From Methylobacterium terricola (GTDB lineage: Bacteria; Pseudomonadota; Alphaproteobacteria; Rhizobiales; Beijerinckiaceae), in contig NZ_VDDA01000001.1 of NCBI RefSeq assembly GCF_006151805.1, positions 623,794-687,793 of the forward strand: 64,000 nt of DNA. Reading direction: 5' to 3'. Numbering within the stretch: the first letter of the stretch is position 1; every line of letters begins with the position of its first letter. Below are positions 1 through 7,219 of the stretch, piece by piece. The notes under the pieces were generated by a model. It was given only the letters and a program-made list of their open reading frames with translations. It was not told the DNA's origin and searched no databases. Both the position numbers and the translations under genes were made by a program.

Positions 1-2
1 CC

Positions 3-308
3 TCCACGCCCGCGATCGACGCGATCCTGACGGAAAGCCCGTCCTTGCGGCGCATGACCGTCCCGGCCGGAACCTTCCCTGGTCAGGACGCGGCGATCGA
101 GACCGTCGGCTCGTGGAGCTTCATCCTCGGCAAGCCCGGCCTCGACCCGGCAGCGGTCGCGCGCCTCGTCGCGGCGATCGACAGGGCCCGGCCGGCGCTG
201 GCCCGCCACCTCCCGCACGAGCGGCCGAGCGACCCGCGCGACCTCGGCGCCGCGGTCCCGGCCGCCTGGCTGCACCCGGCGACGGCGGCCTTCCTGCGCG
301 GCCGATGA
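3..308 (+). CDS. TAXI-family TRAP solute-binding protein, C-terminal fragment
   Basis: This is the last 101 codons of a gene whose start lies before the window. The frame is open from base 3 to the TGA at 306-308. The stretch TVPAGTFPGQDAAIETVG followed by WSFILGKPGLD is the usual C-terminal part of TAXI-type periplasmic binding proteins, where a 'PAGTYPGQ' motif precedes the last helices. The family captures small carboxylates or amino acids in the periplasm for TRAP transporters. The partner permease is not visible here. A second, differently built TAXI protein lies at 7220-8602. The family call is fairly safe; the substrate is unknown. Confidence 0.75.
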   Translation, partial: STPAIDAILTESPSLRRMTVPAGTFPGQDAAIETVGSWSFILGKPGLDPAAVARLVAAIDRARPALARHLPHERPSDPRDLGAAVPAAWLHPATAAFLRGR

Positions 309-411
309 CGCCACCGCTCCCTGTGCCGTCTGGGACACAGGTGTGGGTAACAGTATTACATTGCGTTTCTGCTCCGTTGCTACCGGTGGGGCAACCTGCC
401 ATGGATGGAGC

Positions 412-590
412 CGTCAAGGTTCCCCGGGCGCGAGCCCGGGGCGAAGAGGGAATCCGGTGAGCTCGACCGAGCGATTCCGGGGCTGCCCCCGCAACTGTGA
501 GCGGAGAGCTTCCGCCGTCGGCGGCCACTGGTGCTCGGCACCGGGAAGGCCAGGCGGAAGCGACGATCCGCAAGCCAGGAGACCTGCCTT
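412..590 (+). promoter_or_regulatory. Cobalamin (adenosylcobalamin) riboswitch
   Basis: The leader carries the landmarks of the cobalamin riboswitch in order. A GC-rich P2-like hairpin lies at about 421-441, then GAAGAGGGAATCCGGTG near 442-459. The B12-box core GGGGCTGCCCCCGCAACTG spans about 479-497. GCCACTGG and CCGGGAAGGC follow at about 523-550, and CAAGCCAGGAGACCTGCC sits at 571-588. It ends about 140 bases before the TonB receptor start at 732. The family lowers expression of downstream genes when cobalamin is plentiful, so this operon should be on when B12 is scarce. Confidence 0.95.
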
Positions 591-731
591 GGCCCGCGCC
601 TTGCGGCGCGGTCACGTCCCGCGGGCGGTGAGGCCCGGGGAGCGCTCGGGCTCGATCCGCCGTGCGACAAGCGCGGGGCACGCCCTGCCGCTCGCCTGGA
701 CCGCACCGCGCGGCAACCTCGAGTGTCTGTC

Positions 732-2927
732 GTGAAGCGTCGTCCGCCGTCCCACCGCCCCAGCCCCGTCGGCTCCCGCCGCACCGTCGTCCTGGCGACC
801 GCCGTCGCGGTCGGGGTCGCGGCCCCGGTCCGGGCCCAGGAGACGATCGCCCTCGACGAGGTCGTGGTCGAGGGCCCCCGGAATCCGGCGCCCGGCCTGC
901 CGACGGTCCCGACCACCGCCGCCGGCACGATCGGCCTGATCGGCCCGACCCCGGGCTTCCGCGCCGACCGGGCGGTGAGCAGCACGAAGACCGATGTGCC
1001 CCAGCGCGACGTGCCGCAAGTGGTCACCGTCGCCCCGCGCGAGGTCATCACCGATCTCGCCGCCACCCGGGTCGACCGGGTGCTGAACTACACGCCCGGC
1101 GTCGCGCAGCAGAACAATTTCGGCGGCCTGACCCTGTTCAGCTACGCCATCCGCGGCGTGACCACCTCGGAGATCTACAAGAACGGCTTCCCGCTCAACC
1201 GCGGCTTCCCACCCCAGCCCGACACCCAGAACGTCGAGCGGATCGAGGTGCTGAAGGGCCCCGGCGGCGGCCTGTTCGGCCGCAGCGATCCGGGCGGCCT
1301 CGTCAACATCATCACCAAGCAGCCGACCGCGGAACGCTTCGTCGAGATGGGCGGGCTGTGGGGCTCGTTCGAGGAGTTCCGCGGCACGGTCGATTCCGGC
1401 GGCAAGCTCAACGACGAGGGCACGCTGCTCTACCGCTTCAACGTCGCCGCCGGGCGCCAGAACAGCTTCCGCGATTTCGTCGACGGCGACCGGCTGTTCG
1501 TCGCCCCGGTGGTGAGCTGGCAGATCACGCCCGACACGCAAGTGACCGTCGAGACCGAGTTCCTGAGGAACCGCGCGGTGTTCGACCGCGGCGTCATCGC
1601 GATCAACAACCGGCTCGGCGCCCTGCCGATCTCGCGCTTCCTCGGCGAGCCGGGCCTGAGCATGAACCAGGCGAGCGATTCGATGCAGGTGCGCGTCGAC
1701 CACCGCTTCGATGCCGACTGGCAGATGCGGCTCGCCACCTACTTCAACTCGAATTCGCTCGTCGGCGAGGCGGTGGAGGTGCGGGGCATCGCCGCCGACA
1801 ACCGCACCGTCCTGCGCGACCGCAATTTCCGCAACTACACCGCCGATGTGGCGATCGGGCAGGCCGAGCTGGTCGGGCGCTTCGACACCGCCGGGATCGG
1901 CCACACCGTGCTCCTCGGCTTCGAGCGCGAGAGCACCGACGGCCGCTACCAGCAGATCCGGTCGCGCTTCCGCCAGAACCCCTATTCCCTCGACATCTAC
2001 GACCCGGTCTACAGCCGGGCGGCGCCTCCTTATGCCTTCCAGACCAACGGCTTCGAGCGGGTGACCAACACCGCGCTCTACGCCCAGGACCAGATCGCGC
2101 TCTCGCCCGAGTGGAAGGCGCTGATCGGCACGCGCTTCGATTTCTTCGAGCAATCGTTCCGGGAACGGACCACCGGGACCCAGACCGACCAGACCTATTT
2201 CGCCGCGACGCCGCGGGCCGGCCTCGTCTACCAGCCGCTGCCGCAGCTCTCGTTCTACACCAATGTCGGCACCAGCTTCCGGCCCAATATCGGGCCCGAC
2301 GCCGCCGCCTCCGCGTTCCGCGGCCCGTTCGCGCCGGAGACCGGGCTCGGCTACGAGGTCGGCACCAAGCTCGACCTGTTCGGGGGCGCCTTGAGCCTCA
2401 CCGGCGCCGCCTTCCGGGTCGAGCGCCAGAACGTGCTCACCCCCGATCCCGTGAATGTCGGCTTCTCCATCGCCGCCGGCGCGGTGCGCAGCCAGGGCTT
2501 CGAGGTCACGGCGGCGGGTCAGCTCTCGCCGGACGTGAAGATCCTGGCCGGCTACGTCTTCGCCGACGCGGTCGTCACCAAGGACAACGTGCTGCCGGTC
2601 GGCGCGCCGCTGATCAACGTGCCGCGCCACAGCGGCAGCCTGCTCGCCGTCCACGAGGCGCAGGAGGGGCCCTGGAAGGGCTTCGGCATCGGCGGCGGCG
2701 TGCGCGCCGTCGGGGAGCGGGCCGGCGACGCGAATGGCGGCGCCTTCCGGCTGCCGGGCTACATCGCGGTCGACGCGCTGGCCTATTACCGCTGGGAGAA
2801 TGTCCGCTTCGGCCTGAACGTCGAGAACGTCTTCGACTCGACCTACTACGTCTCGTCGCTGAGCGCCCTGCGGGTCTATCCCGGATCCCCGCGCCGGTTC
2901 ACCGGCACCGTGTCGGTGCGGTTCTGA
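732..2927 (+). CDS. TonB-dependent outer-membrane receptor under a B12 riboswitch
   Basis: The gene encodes a 731-residue outer-membrane receptor that would import a large ligand using TonB energy. A signal peptide (about residues 1-33, ending near VRAQE) is followed by a TonB-box-like segment and a plug domain (about 50-170, with VERIEVLKGPGGGLFG). A 22-strand-type barrel follows and ends in an aromatic residue (VSVRF). The plug and barrel look like the siderophore receptor class (FhuA/FoxA-like) rather than classical BtuB. The GTG at 732 is chosen because it precedes the Lys/Arg-rich signal peptide directly; an in-frame GTG at 723 is possible. The upstream cobalamin riboswitch implies uptake of a corrinoid or a compound tied to B12 limitation. 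The next gene overlaps its stop. Confidence 0.9.
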   Translation: MKRRPPSHRPSPVGSRRTVVLATAVAVGVAAPVRAQETIALDEVVVEGPRNPAPGLPTVPTTAAGTIGLIGPTPGFRADRAVSSTKTDVPQRDVPQVVTVAPREVITDLAATRVDRVLNYTPGVAQQNNFGGLTLFSYAIRGVTTSEIYKNGFPLNRGFPPQPDTQNVERIEVLKGPGGGLFGRSDPGGLVNIITKQPTAERFVEMGGLWGSFEEFRGTVDSGGKLNDEGTLLYRFNVAAGRQNSFRDFVDGDRLFVAPVVSWQITPDTQVTVETEFLRNRAVFDRGVIAINNRLGALPISRFLGEPGLSMNQASDSMQVRVDHRFDADWQMRLATYFNSNSLVGEAVEVRGIAADNRTVLRDRNFRNYTADVAIGQAELVGRFDTAGIGHTVLLGFERESTDGRYQQIRSRFRQNPYSLDIYDPVYSRAAPPYAFQTNGFERVTNTALYAQDQIALSPEWKALIGTRFDFFEQSFRERTTGTQTDQTYFAATPRAGLVYQPLPQLSFYTNVGTSFRPNIGPDAAASAFRGPFAPETGLGYEVGTKLDLFGGALSLTGAAFRVERQNVLTPDPVNVGFSIAAGAVRSQGFEVTAAGQLSPDVKILAGYVFADAVVTKDNVLPVGAPLINVPRHSGSLLAVHEAQEGPWKGFGIGGGVRAVGERAGDANGGAFRLPGYIAVDALAYYRWENVRFGLNVENVFDSTYYVSSLSALRVYPGSPRRFTGTVSVRF

Positions 2928-3184
2928 TGCTGCGCACCGTCCGCAGGGACGCGTGTCGCCGCGGCGATGCCGGCCGCGACGCGGCCGCGGCCCGCGCCCG
3001 GCGCTACCGCCAGGGGCTCGCGCCGGTGCTCGCCGCCATCGCCGGGGAGGCGGGAGGGACGCCGGAGGGCATCGCCGCCTCGCTGACCCGGAAGGGGGTG
3101 CCGAAGCCCCGGGGCGGCCGGGTCTGGACGCCGCCGGACGTGCGCCGGCTGCTCTCGCGCCTCGCCGCGGAGACGACGCCGTGA
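2927..3184 (+). CDS. Small protein resembling a recombinase-domain fragment
   Basis: This 85-residue basic protein has a start codon that overlaps the receptor stop (TGATG), and its own stop overlaps the next start (GTGA), so it is translationally coupled on both sides. Residues 28-80 read like the 'recombinase' domain that follows the catalytic domain of large serine recombinases: alternating IA..L...GVPKPRGGRVWTPPDV..LL.RL. No catalytic resolvase domain is present. It may be a domesticated fragment or a small regulator or accessory protein. The tight coupling argues that it is really translated. The function is not known. Confidence 0.6.
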   Translation: MLRTVRRDACRRGDAGRDAAAARARRYRQGLAPVLAAIAGEAGGTPEGIAASLTRKGVPKPRGGRVWTPPDVRRLLSRLAAETTP

Positions 3185-4329
3185 CCGTGCCGGACCTCCG
3201 CGTCGGGCCCGTCCGCATCGGCTCGATCGATGCCCTGCGCGGCCTCGTCATGCTGCTGATGCTGGTCGATCACGTCCGCGAGTTCTTCTACTACCACGCC
3301 CAGGTCCGCGACCCGATCGACCTCGCGGTCACCGCCCCGGACCTCGCGGCGACGCGGCTCACCGCGCATCTCTGCGCGCCGGTCTTCCTGCTGCTCACCG
3401 GCCTCTCGGCCTGCCTCTATGCCGGCAAGCACGGGCGCGCCGCGGCCTCGCGCTTCCTCCTCACCCGCGGGCTGTTCCTGATCCTGCTCGAGCTCACCCT
3501 GGTGAACCTCGCCTGGACCGGCACGCTCCTGCCGCCGGTCCTCTACCTGCAGGTGATCTGGGCGATCGGCCTCAGCATGGTGGCTCTGGCCGGGCTGATC
3601 CGGCTGCCCCGGCCCGCCCTGGCGGCGGTCGCGCTCCTGATCATGCTCGGCCACAACCTCCTCGACGGGATCGTGCTCGCGCCCGACCAGGCCGGCTACA
3701 CCCTGTGGTCGATCCTGCACCAGCGCGGCTTCCTCGGTCTGCCCTGGGGCGTCGCCCGCACCTCCTACCCGGTGCTGCCGTGGATCGGCGTCGCCGCGGC
3801 GGGCTACGCCCTCGGGCCGTGGTTCTCCCTGGCGGCGGAGGCCCGGCTTCGCCGGCTCCTCGCCCTCGGGGCGGCGGCGCTCGCCGGCTTCCTGGTCCTG
3901 CGCGGCCTGAACGGCTACGGCGATCCGACGCCGTGGCAGGAGGGGGCGACGCTCGGCGGGACGATCCTGTCGTTCCTGAACGTCACCAAGTATCCGCCCT
4001 CGGCCGACTTCCTGCTCGTGAGCTTAGGCATCGGCCTCTGGCTCCTCGCCCTGTTCGAGGTGCTGCCGGCCGCTCGCCTCGGCTGGCTGCGGGTGTTCGG
4101 CGGCGCGCCGTTGTTCTTCTACCTGCTGCATCTCTGGCTGGTGCGCGGGCTCTATCACCTGCTGCTCGCCCTCGGCCTCGCGATCGGAGGCTCGGGCCGG
4201 GTCGAGGCCGGGGCGCCGGCGCAGCTCTGGCTGATCGCGGCGCTCGTCAGCGTGCCGCTCTTCTTCGCCTGCCGGTGGATGGTAGGGCTGAAGCGGCAGG
4301 CGCGGTACCCGGTGCTGAGCTACCTGTAG
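3181..4329 (+). CDS. DUF1624 / heparan-alpha-glucosaminide N-acetyltransferase-like membrane protein
   Basis: This 382-residue polytopic inner-membrane protein begins at a GTG overlapping the previous stop. The N-terminal motif RIGSIDALRGLVMLLMLVDH is the family signature: ID.LRGL followed by a helix with a conserved DH. About ten hydrophobic segments follow. Members of this group (DUF1624, the HGSNAT catalytic region) are thought to transfer acyl groups across membranes to sugars, but bacterial members are mostly uncharacterised. It is the last gene of the riboswitch-controlled operon (receptor, small protein, acyltransferase). That could mean modification of the outer membrane or of a ligand under B12 limitation, which is inference only. 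Confidence 0.8.
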   Translation: MTVPDLRVGPVRIGSIDALRGLVMLLMLVDHVREFFYYHAQVRDPIDLAVTAPDLAATRLTAHLCAPVFLLLTGLSACLYAGKHGRAAASRFLLTRGLFLILLELTLVNLAWTGTLLPPVLYLQVIWAIGLSMVALAGLIRLPRPALAAVALLIMLGHNLLDGIVLAPDQAGYTLWSILHQRGFLGLPWGVARTSYPVLPWIGVAAAGYALGPWFSLAAEARLRRLLALGAAALAGFLVLRGLNGYGDPTPWQEGATLGGTILSFLNVTKYPPSADFLLVSLGIGLWLLALFEVLPAARLGWLRVFGGAPLFFYLLHLWLVRGLYHLLLALGLAIGGSGRVEAGAPAQLWLIAALVSVPLFFACRWMVGLKRQARYPVLSYL

Positions 4330-4350
4330 GATCGGCGTCACGTCCTATCC

Positions 4351-4433
4351 CCTCGCGCCTTGGCAGCGACGTGTCGATGCCAAGGCGTCCGGCGCCTCAG
4401 CGGCGACGCCCGTTCGACGGCGCCGCGGTATCA
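4351..4433. repeat. Dispersed intergenic repeat, copy 1
   Basis: This is a short copy of an element found again, inverted and about 33 bases longer, at 17503-17618. It begins CCTCGCGCC and runs into a near-perfect palindrome (arms CCTTGGCA and TGCCAAGG around CGACGTG). It continues with GTCCGGCGC and ends TTCGACGGCGCCGCGGTATCA. It sits between the convergent acyltransferase and DUF2490 genes. Its terminal TCA is the DUF2490 stop codon on the minus strand. It could act as a bidirectional terminator. Confidence 0.75.
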
Positions 4434-5013
4434 CTGGCGCAGGACCAGGTTCAGCGACACGATGTGATCCATCGTGACCCGCGCGGCCGGCGCATTCACC
4501 GTCTGGTTCGTGGAGCCGACCTCCATGGTCGATCGGCCCGCGAGCGGCAGCGACAGCCCGACGACGGGGCGCACGCGGTCGAAGCGCGCCCGCGCTCCGC
4601 AATCGGTGCCGTTGAGCGCCACGGAGGCCTCGGTCCAGGCGACCGCCGCGACGCCGTCCTTCGTCGCGGTCAGCGGCACGGAGGCCCGCAGCATCTGGCG
4701 CAGGCGAAAGCCGGTGTCGCGTCCGTTGTGTCTGGAAGCGCTGCGCGAACCGCGTGCGGGACGACAAAGCCACGCGGTCGAACGGGCCGATCTCCCAGCC
4801 GATGGCGGGCCGCACGATGAGCTGGTCGAGCCGCGAGATGCCGTCGCCGAAGCGCGGCTGCACCTCGGCGAAGGAGACGAACGACCCGATGCCGCCGAAG
4901 GCCGTGGCGTTGATCCAAAGCTGGCTGTCATGGCCGACCTGCGCCGCCGCCGGCGCCGCCGCCGTGAGCCAGAGGGCCGACAGCAGGAGAAGCGAACGGC
5001 CGGCCACGGTCAT
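4431..5013 (-). pseudogene. DUF2490-family protein, broken by a one-base frameshift
   Basis: Reading from 5013, the first frame gives a signal peptide (MTVAGRSLLLLSALWLTAAA) and a DUF2490-like start (SQLWINATAFGGIGS, then VRPAIGWEIGPFDRVALSS) up to about 4740. The homology then continues in the next frame down to 4431: FRLRQMLRASVPL, GARARFDRVRPVVGLSLPLAG and a final DHIVSLNLVLRQ. Joining the two needs removal of one base near 4725-4740. The intact product would be about 193 residues, the normal size for these predicted outer-membrane beta-barrel-like proteins. As written, the first frame runs on into the flanking repeat to 4345. Either the gene is dead or the base is a sequencing error. Confidence 0.75.
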
Positions 5014-5352
5014 GCCGCATCCATCGGGGGGGAGGCCGCGACGGCGTATGACGGTCGGGAGGATTGTCCTGACGGTAAGACGCGCGGCCCAAGGCGATCC
5101 ATCGCCGGCTCTCGTCGAGGTTTCGTCTCTGCTGCCGGCTGGTCACATCCGGACGACGATGCGTCCGGTCCCGGCATCTTGCGTGCGGGAAAGTCGATCG
5201 GCCGGTGGCGCCCGATCAAGTCGACCGCACCCGAGCATCCCGCAGAAGGAATGATTTCTTATAGGCTATTTGCATCCCGGAGGCTTCGCATTTCCGGAAC
5301 CCATACTCTCGGATCGGTGTTGTTAGCGCTATAAGAACTGAGGAGAACACCA
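5014..5352. other. Intergenic region between divergent genes, with likely promoters
   Basis: No gene was recognised in these 339 bases between the DUF2490 gene (leftward) and the small secreted protein (rightward). The right part (5250-5335) is clearly richer in A+T than its surroundings and probably carries the promoter for the gene at 5353. A strong ribosome site, GAGGAGA, lies at about 5341-5347. Confidence 0.5.
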
Positions 5353-5598
5353 ATGCGGACTGTACTCGTCGCCGGTGCGGCTGCCGTCATCATGGCTGCC
5401 TTCTCGGGATCGGCCATGGCCGAGGAGACCACGGTCATCCATCGCGACCGGGCGCCCGGCATCGCGGTCGAGCGCCGCGAGGGCGTCGTCGAGCATCGCG
5501 ACATCACCACCGGCAGCGTCGATTGCGGCTCGAAGACCGTCCACAAGGAGGACGGCATGGGCAATTCCAAGACCGTCCACAAGGAAGGCTGCAACTGA
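5353..5598 (+). CDS. Small secreted protein with a repeated SKTVHKE motif
   Basis: This 81-residue protein has a clean signal peptide (MRTVLVAGAAAVIMAAFSGSAMA, cleavage about residue 23). The mature part of roughly 58 residues contains two copies of SKTVHKE separated by DGMGN, and two cysteines (in VDCGSK and the terminal EGCN) that could pair in the periplasm. The ribosome site GAGGAGA is well spaced. Similar tiny periplasmic proteins are common in Methylobacterium and lack an assigned role. Confidence 0.75.
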   Translation: MRTVLVAGAAAVIMAAFSGSAMAEETTVIHRDRAPGIAVERREGVVEHRDITTGSVDCGSKTVHKEDGMGNSKTVHKEGCN

Positions 5599-5660
5599 CC
5601 TGACGTCGGTCGCTCTCGCGAGAGGCGGCGAGCCGCGGGCCGGCCCGCCGCCTTTCGGGC

Positions 5661-5858
5661 TCAACGCAGAGCGACGATCTCGCTCTCGCGGACCGCGCGC
5701 TCGCCCTTGGGCGACCGGATGCGGTAGGCGGCCTCGCCGCTGCGGTCCTCCGGCATCAGCCGCACCACCTCGAAGACGTCGATGTCGCTCGCAAGCGCAT
5801 CGGACGATCCCGAGCGGACCATCTGCACCCGCTGGTGGATCTTGAACTTGTGCATCAT
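5661..5858 (-). CDS. Conserved small hypothetical protein
   Basis: This 65-residue cytoplasmic protein starts MMHKFKIHQRVQMV and ends in a basic, charged segment (RIRSPKGERAVRESEIVAL). It has a good ribosome site (AAAGGA, 7 bases before the first ATG). The layout of a beta-rich start plus the phrase 'YRIRSPKGERAV.ESE' is that of a small conserved family in Rhizobiales, with an SH3-like look; this is recollection, not a search. It is the first of a short minus-strand run of small genes around a cold-shock gene, which suggests a stress or general housekeeping setting. Function is unknown. Confidence 0.7.
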   Translation of the reverse strand: MMHKFKIHQRVQMVRSGSSDALASDIDVFEVVRLMPEDRSGEAAYRIRSPKGERAVRESEIVALR

Positions 5859-5923
5859 CGCGCGATCCTTTCGGGTATTCTAGCGAGGCCATTCACGCGC
5901 GAACGACCCGCGCCGCCGTCGGC

Positions 5924-6307
5924 TCAGCCGCGCTGGCGGGCCTTGCGTGCCGCGTAGCGGGCATCGCGGGCGGCTTTCTGGTCGGCGATGCGGGTCTCGG
6001 CCGCCAGCGCGGCCTCGGCGGCGCGCTGCGTTGCCTCGGCGGCCGCGGCCTCGTCCTGGCGGGCCTGCTCGGCCCTCATCTCGGCGTCCTCGGCAAGGCG
6101 CAGCGCCGCTTGCGCGGCACGCTCGGCCTCGCGTTCGGCGAGCCGCACGTTCCGCGCTTCGGCGACGGCCTGACGCTCGGCGCGCCGTGCCACGACGGCC
6201 GGATCATCGGCGGTGCTGCGGGCCTGGAACCGGCCGAGCATGGCCTGCCGGGCGGCTTGCGCCGAACCCAGCCGGTCACCGAGGGGGGCTTCCTTGAACT
6301 TGCCCAT
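5924..6307 (-). CDS. DUF6481-family coiled-coil protein
   Basis: The 127-residue product begins MGKFKEAPLGDRLGSAQAARQAML, the usual opening of the DUF6481 family. It then forms one long charged helix rich in Ala, Glu and Arg (about residues 35-127), predicted to be a coiled coil. There is no signal peptide or membrane segment. The function of the family is unknown. It lies head-to-tail with the next small gene (4-base gap) and probably shares its transcript. Confidence 0.8.
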   Translation of the reverse strand: MGKFKEAPLGDRLGSAQAARQAMLGRFQARSTADDPAVVARRAERQAVAEARNVRLAEREAERAAQAALRLAEDAEMRAEQARQDEAAAAEATQRAAEAALAAETRIADQKAARDARYAARKARQRG

Positions 6308-6311
6308 TCGG

Positions 6312-6533
6312 TCAGACCCGGCTCAGGGCGAGCGAGCGCACCGGACGCGCGAAGCGGTCCGCGAGGTGCCAGTGCAGCTCCCGGATCGAGTGGTAGCGGT
6401 AGCTGCGGTCGATCAGGTGGCTGACGTCGCGGTGCTGGTCGTCGACCTGCTGCCAGATCCGGGCGACCTGGAACGTGGCCGGTTCGACCGCCGGCGCGGA
6501 AGGAGAAGACTGCGAACTGAACGTAAAATTCAC
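6312..6533 (-). CDS. Small hypothetical protein
   Basis: This 73-residue protein begins at a GTG and has a Ser/Pro-rich start. It is followed by a helical, His-rich part (IWQQVDDQHRDVSHLIDR, then YRYHSIRELHWHLADRF). Only 4 bases separate it from the DUF6481 gene, which supports an operon. The ribosome site is weak (GGATTATTTGA before the GTG), so the start is uncertain. The conserved-looking aromatic and histidine pattern is unlike a random antisense frame. No function can be assigned. Confidence 0.55.
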   Translation of the reverse strand: MNFTFSSQSSPSAPAVEPATFQVARIWQQVDDQHRDVSHLIDRSYRYHSIRELHWHLADRFARPVRSLALSRV

Positions 6534-6620
6534 TCAAATAATCCGTGTGAGATCGCTCCTGCACGACAGGCGCAGGGCGAGAGATGCGGACGGTTCGATC
6601 CGCATCCCGATCGCGTCGGC

Positions 6621-6830
6621 TTACGCGGCGCGCAGGTCGCCGGCGGATTGCTTGCCGCTGCGGCGATCGGTTTCCATCTCGTAGGAGACCTTCTGCCCCT
6701 CGGCCAGGGTCTGCATGCCGGCCCGCTCGACGGCGGAGATATGCACGAACACGTCCTTGCCGCCGTCATCCGGTTGGATGAAGCCGAAGCCCTTCTGGAC
6801 GTTGAACCACTTTACGGTACCGATGCTCAT
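6621..6830 (-). CDS. Cold-shock protein, CspA family
   Basis: This single cold-shock domain of 69 residues binds single-stranded RNA and DNA and acts as an RNA chaperone. The RNA-binding motifs are plain: KGFGFIQ (RNP1) and VFVHIS (RNP2), with the starting strand [10 protein letters not shown]. The start at 6830 fits the family; in-frame ATGs at 6842 and 6851 would add 4 or 7 residues (MQTMDTT). The upstream stretch 6831-7219 contains an AT-rich island and could give a long 5' leader of the kind found on cold-shock genes. Confidence 0.93.
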   Translation of the reverse strand: MSIGTVKWFNVQKGFGFIQPDDGGKDVFVHISAVERAGMQTLAEGQKVSYEMETDRRSGKQSAGDLRAA

Positions 6831-7219
6831 CGTCGTATCCATCGTCTGCAAGCGTCTCTGAGAGCTCGGCGCGCCATCCGCGGTGCCGAGACTCGATTCA
6901 ATCGACAGAATTGGAGAGAGTGGCCGAGCGTGCGCCAGCGTGGAAGCGGCGGAGAGGCTCGGTAATCAGGCCAAAAATCGACCCATCATCTGTAGGCCGA
7001 AAGATCTTCGACCGCAAGCGAGGCTGCAAAATATTCTGATAATATTTTTTATTTATCGCGCCGGCGGAAGAAAAATTGGGACCGACGAAGCGGATATCGG
7101 CACGATACGCGCAGGCTAAGGCGCTGGCCGCCATCTGTTATCGCGGGCCGGTCGGGGGCGGCGCATCGGCCCTGTCCGTCTCGCTCGTGGGCCGCGATTC
7201 CGCCCGGTTGTGCGGCCCC
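6831..7219. other. Intergenic region with an AT-rich island
   Basis: No convincing gene was seen in 389 bases. The segment 7025-7056 is strikingly AT-rich for this genome and contains two AATATT blocks 5 bases apart (7031-7036 and 7042-7047) and a T-rich tract. It lies upstream of the minus-strand cold-shock gene and downstream of the minus-strand TAXI gene. It could be a promoter/UP-element region or part of a cold-shock leader. Confidence 0.4.

Noticed and set aside
612..3251. Antisense frame of 879 codons over the TonB receptor
   Set aside because: Arg/Gly/Ala/His-rich, no family pattern, complementary to a clear receptor; typical of high-GC shadow frames.
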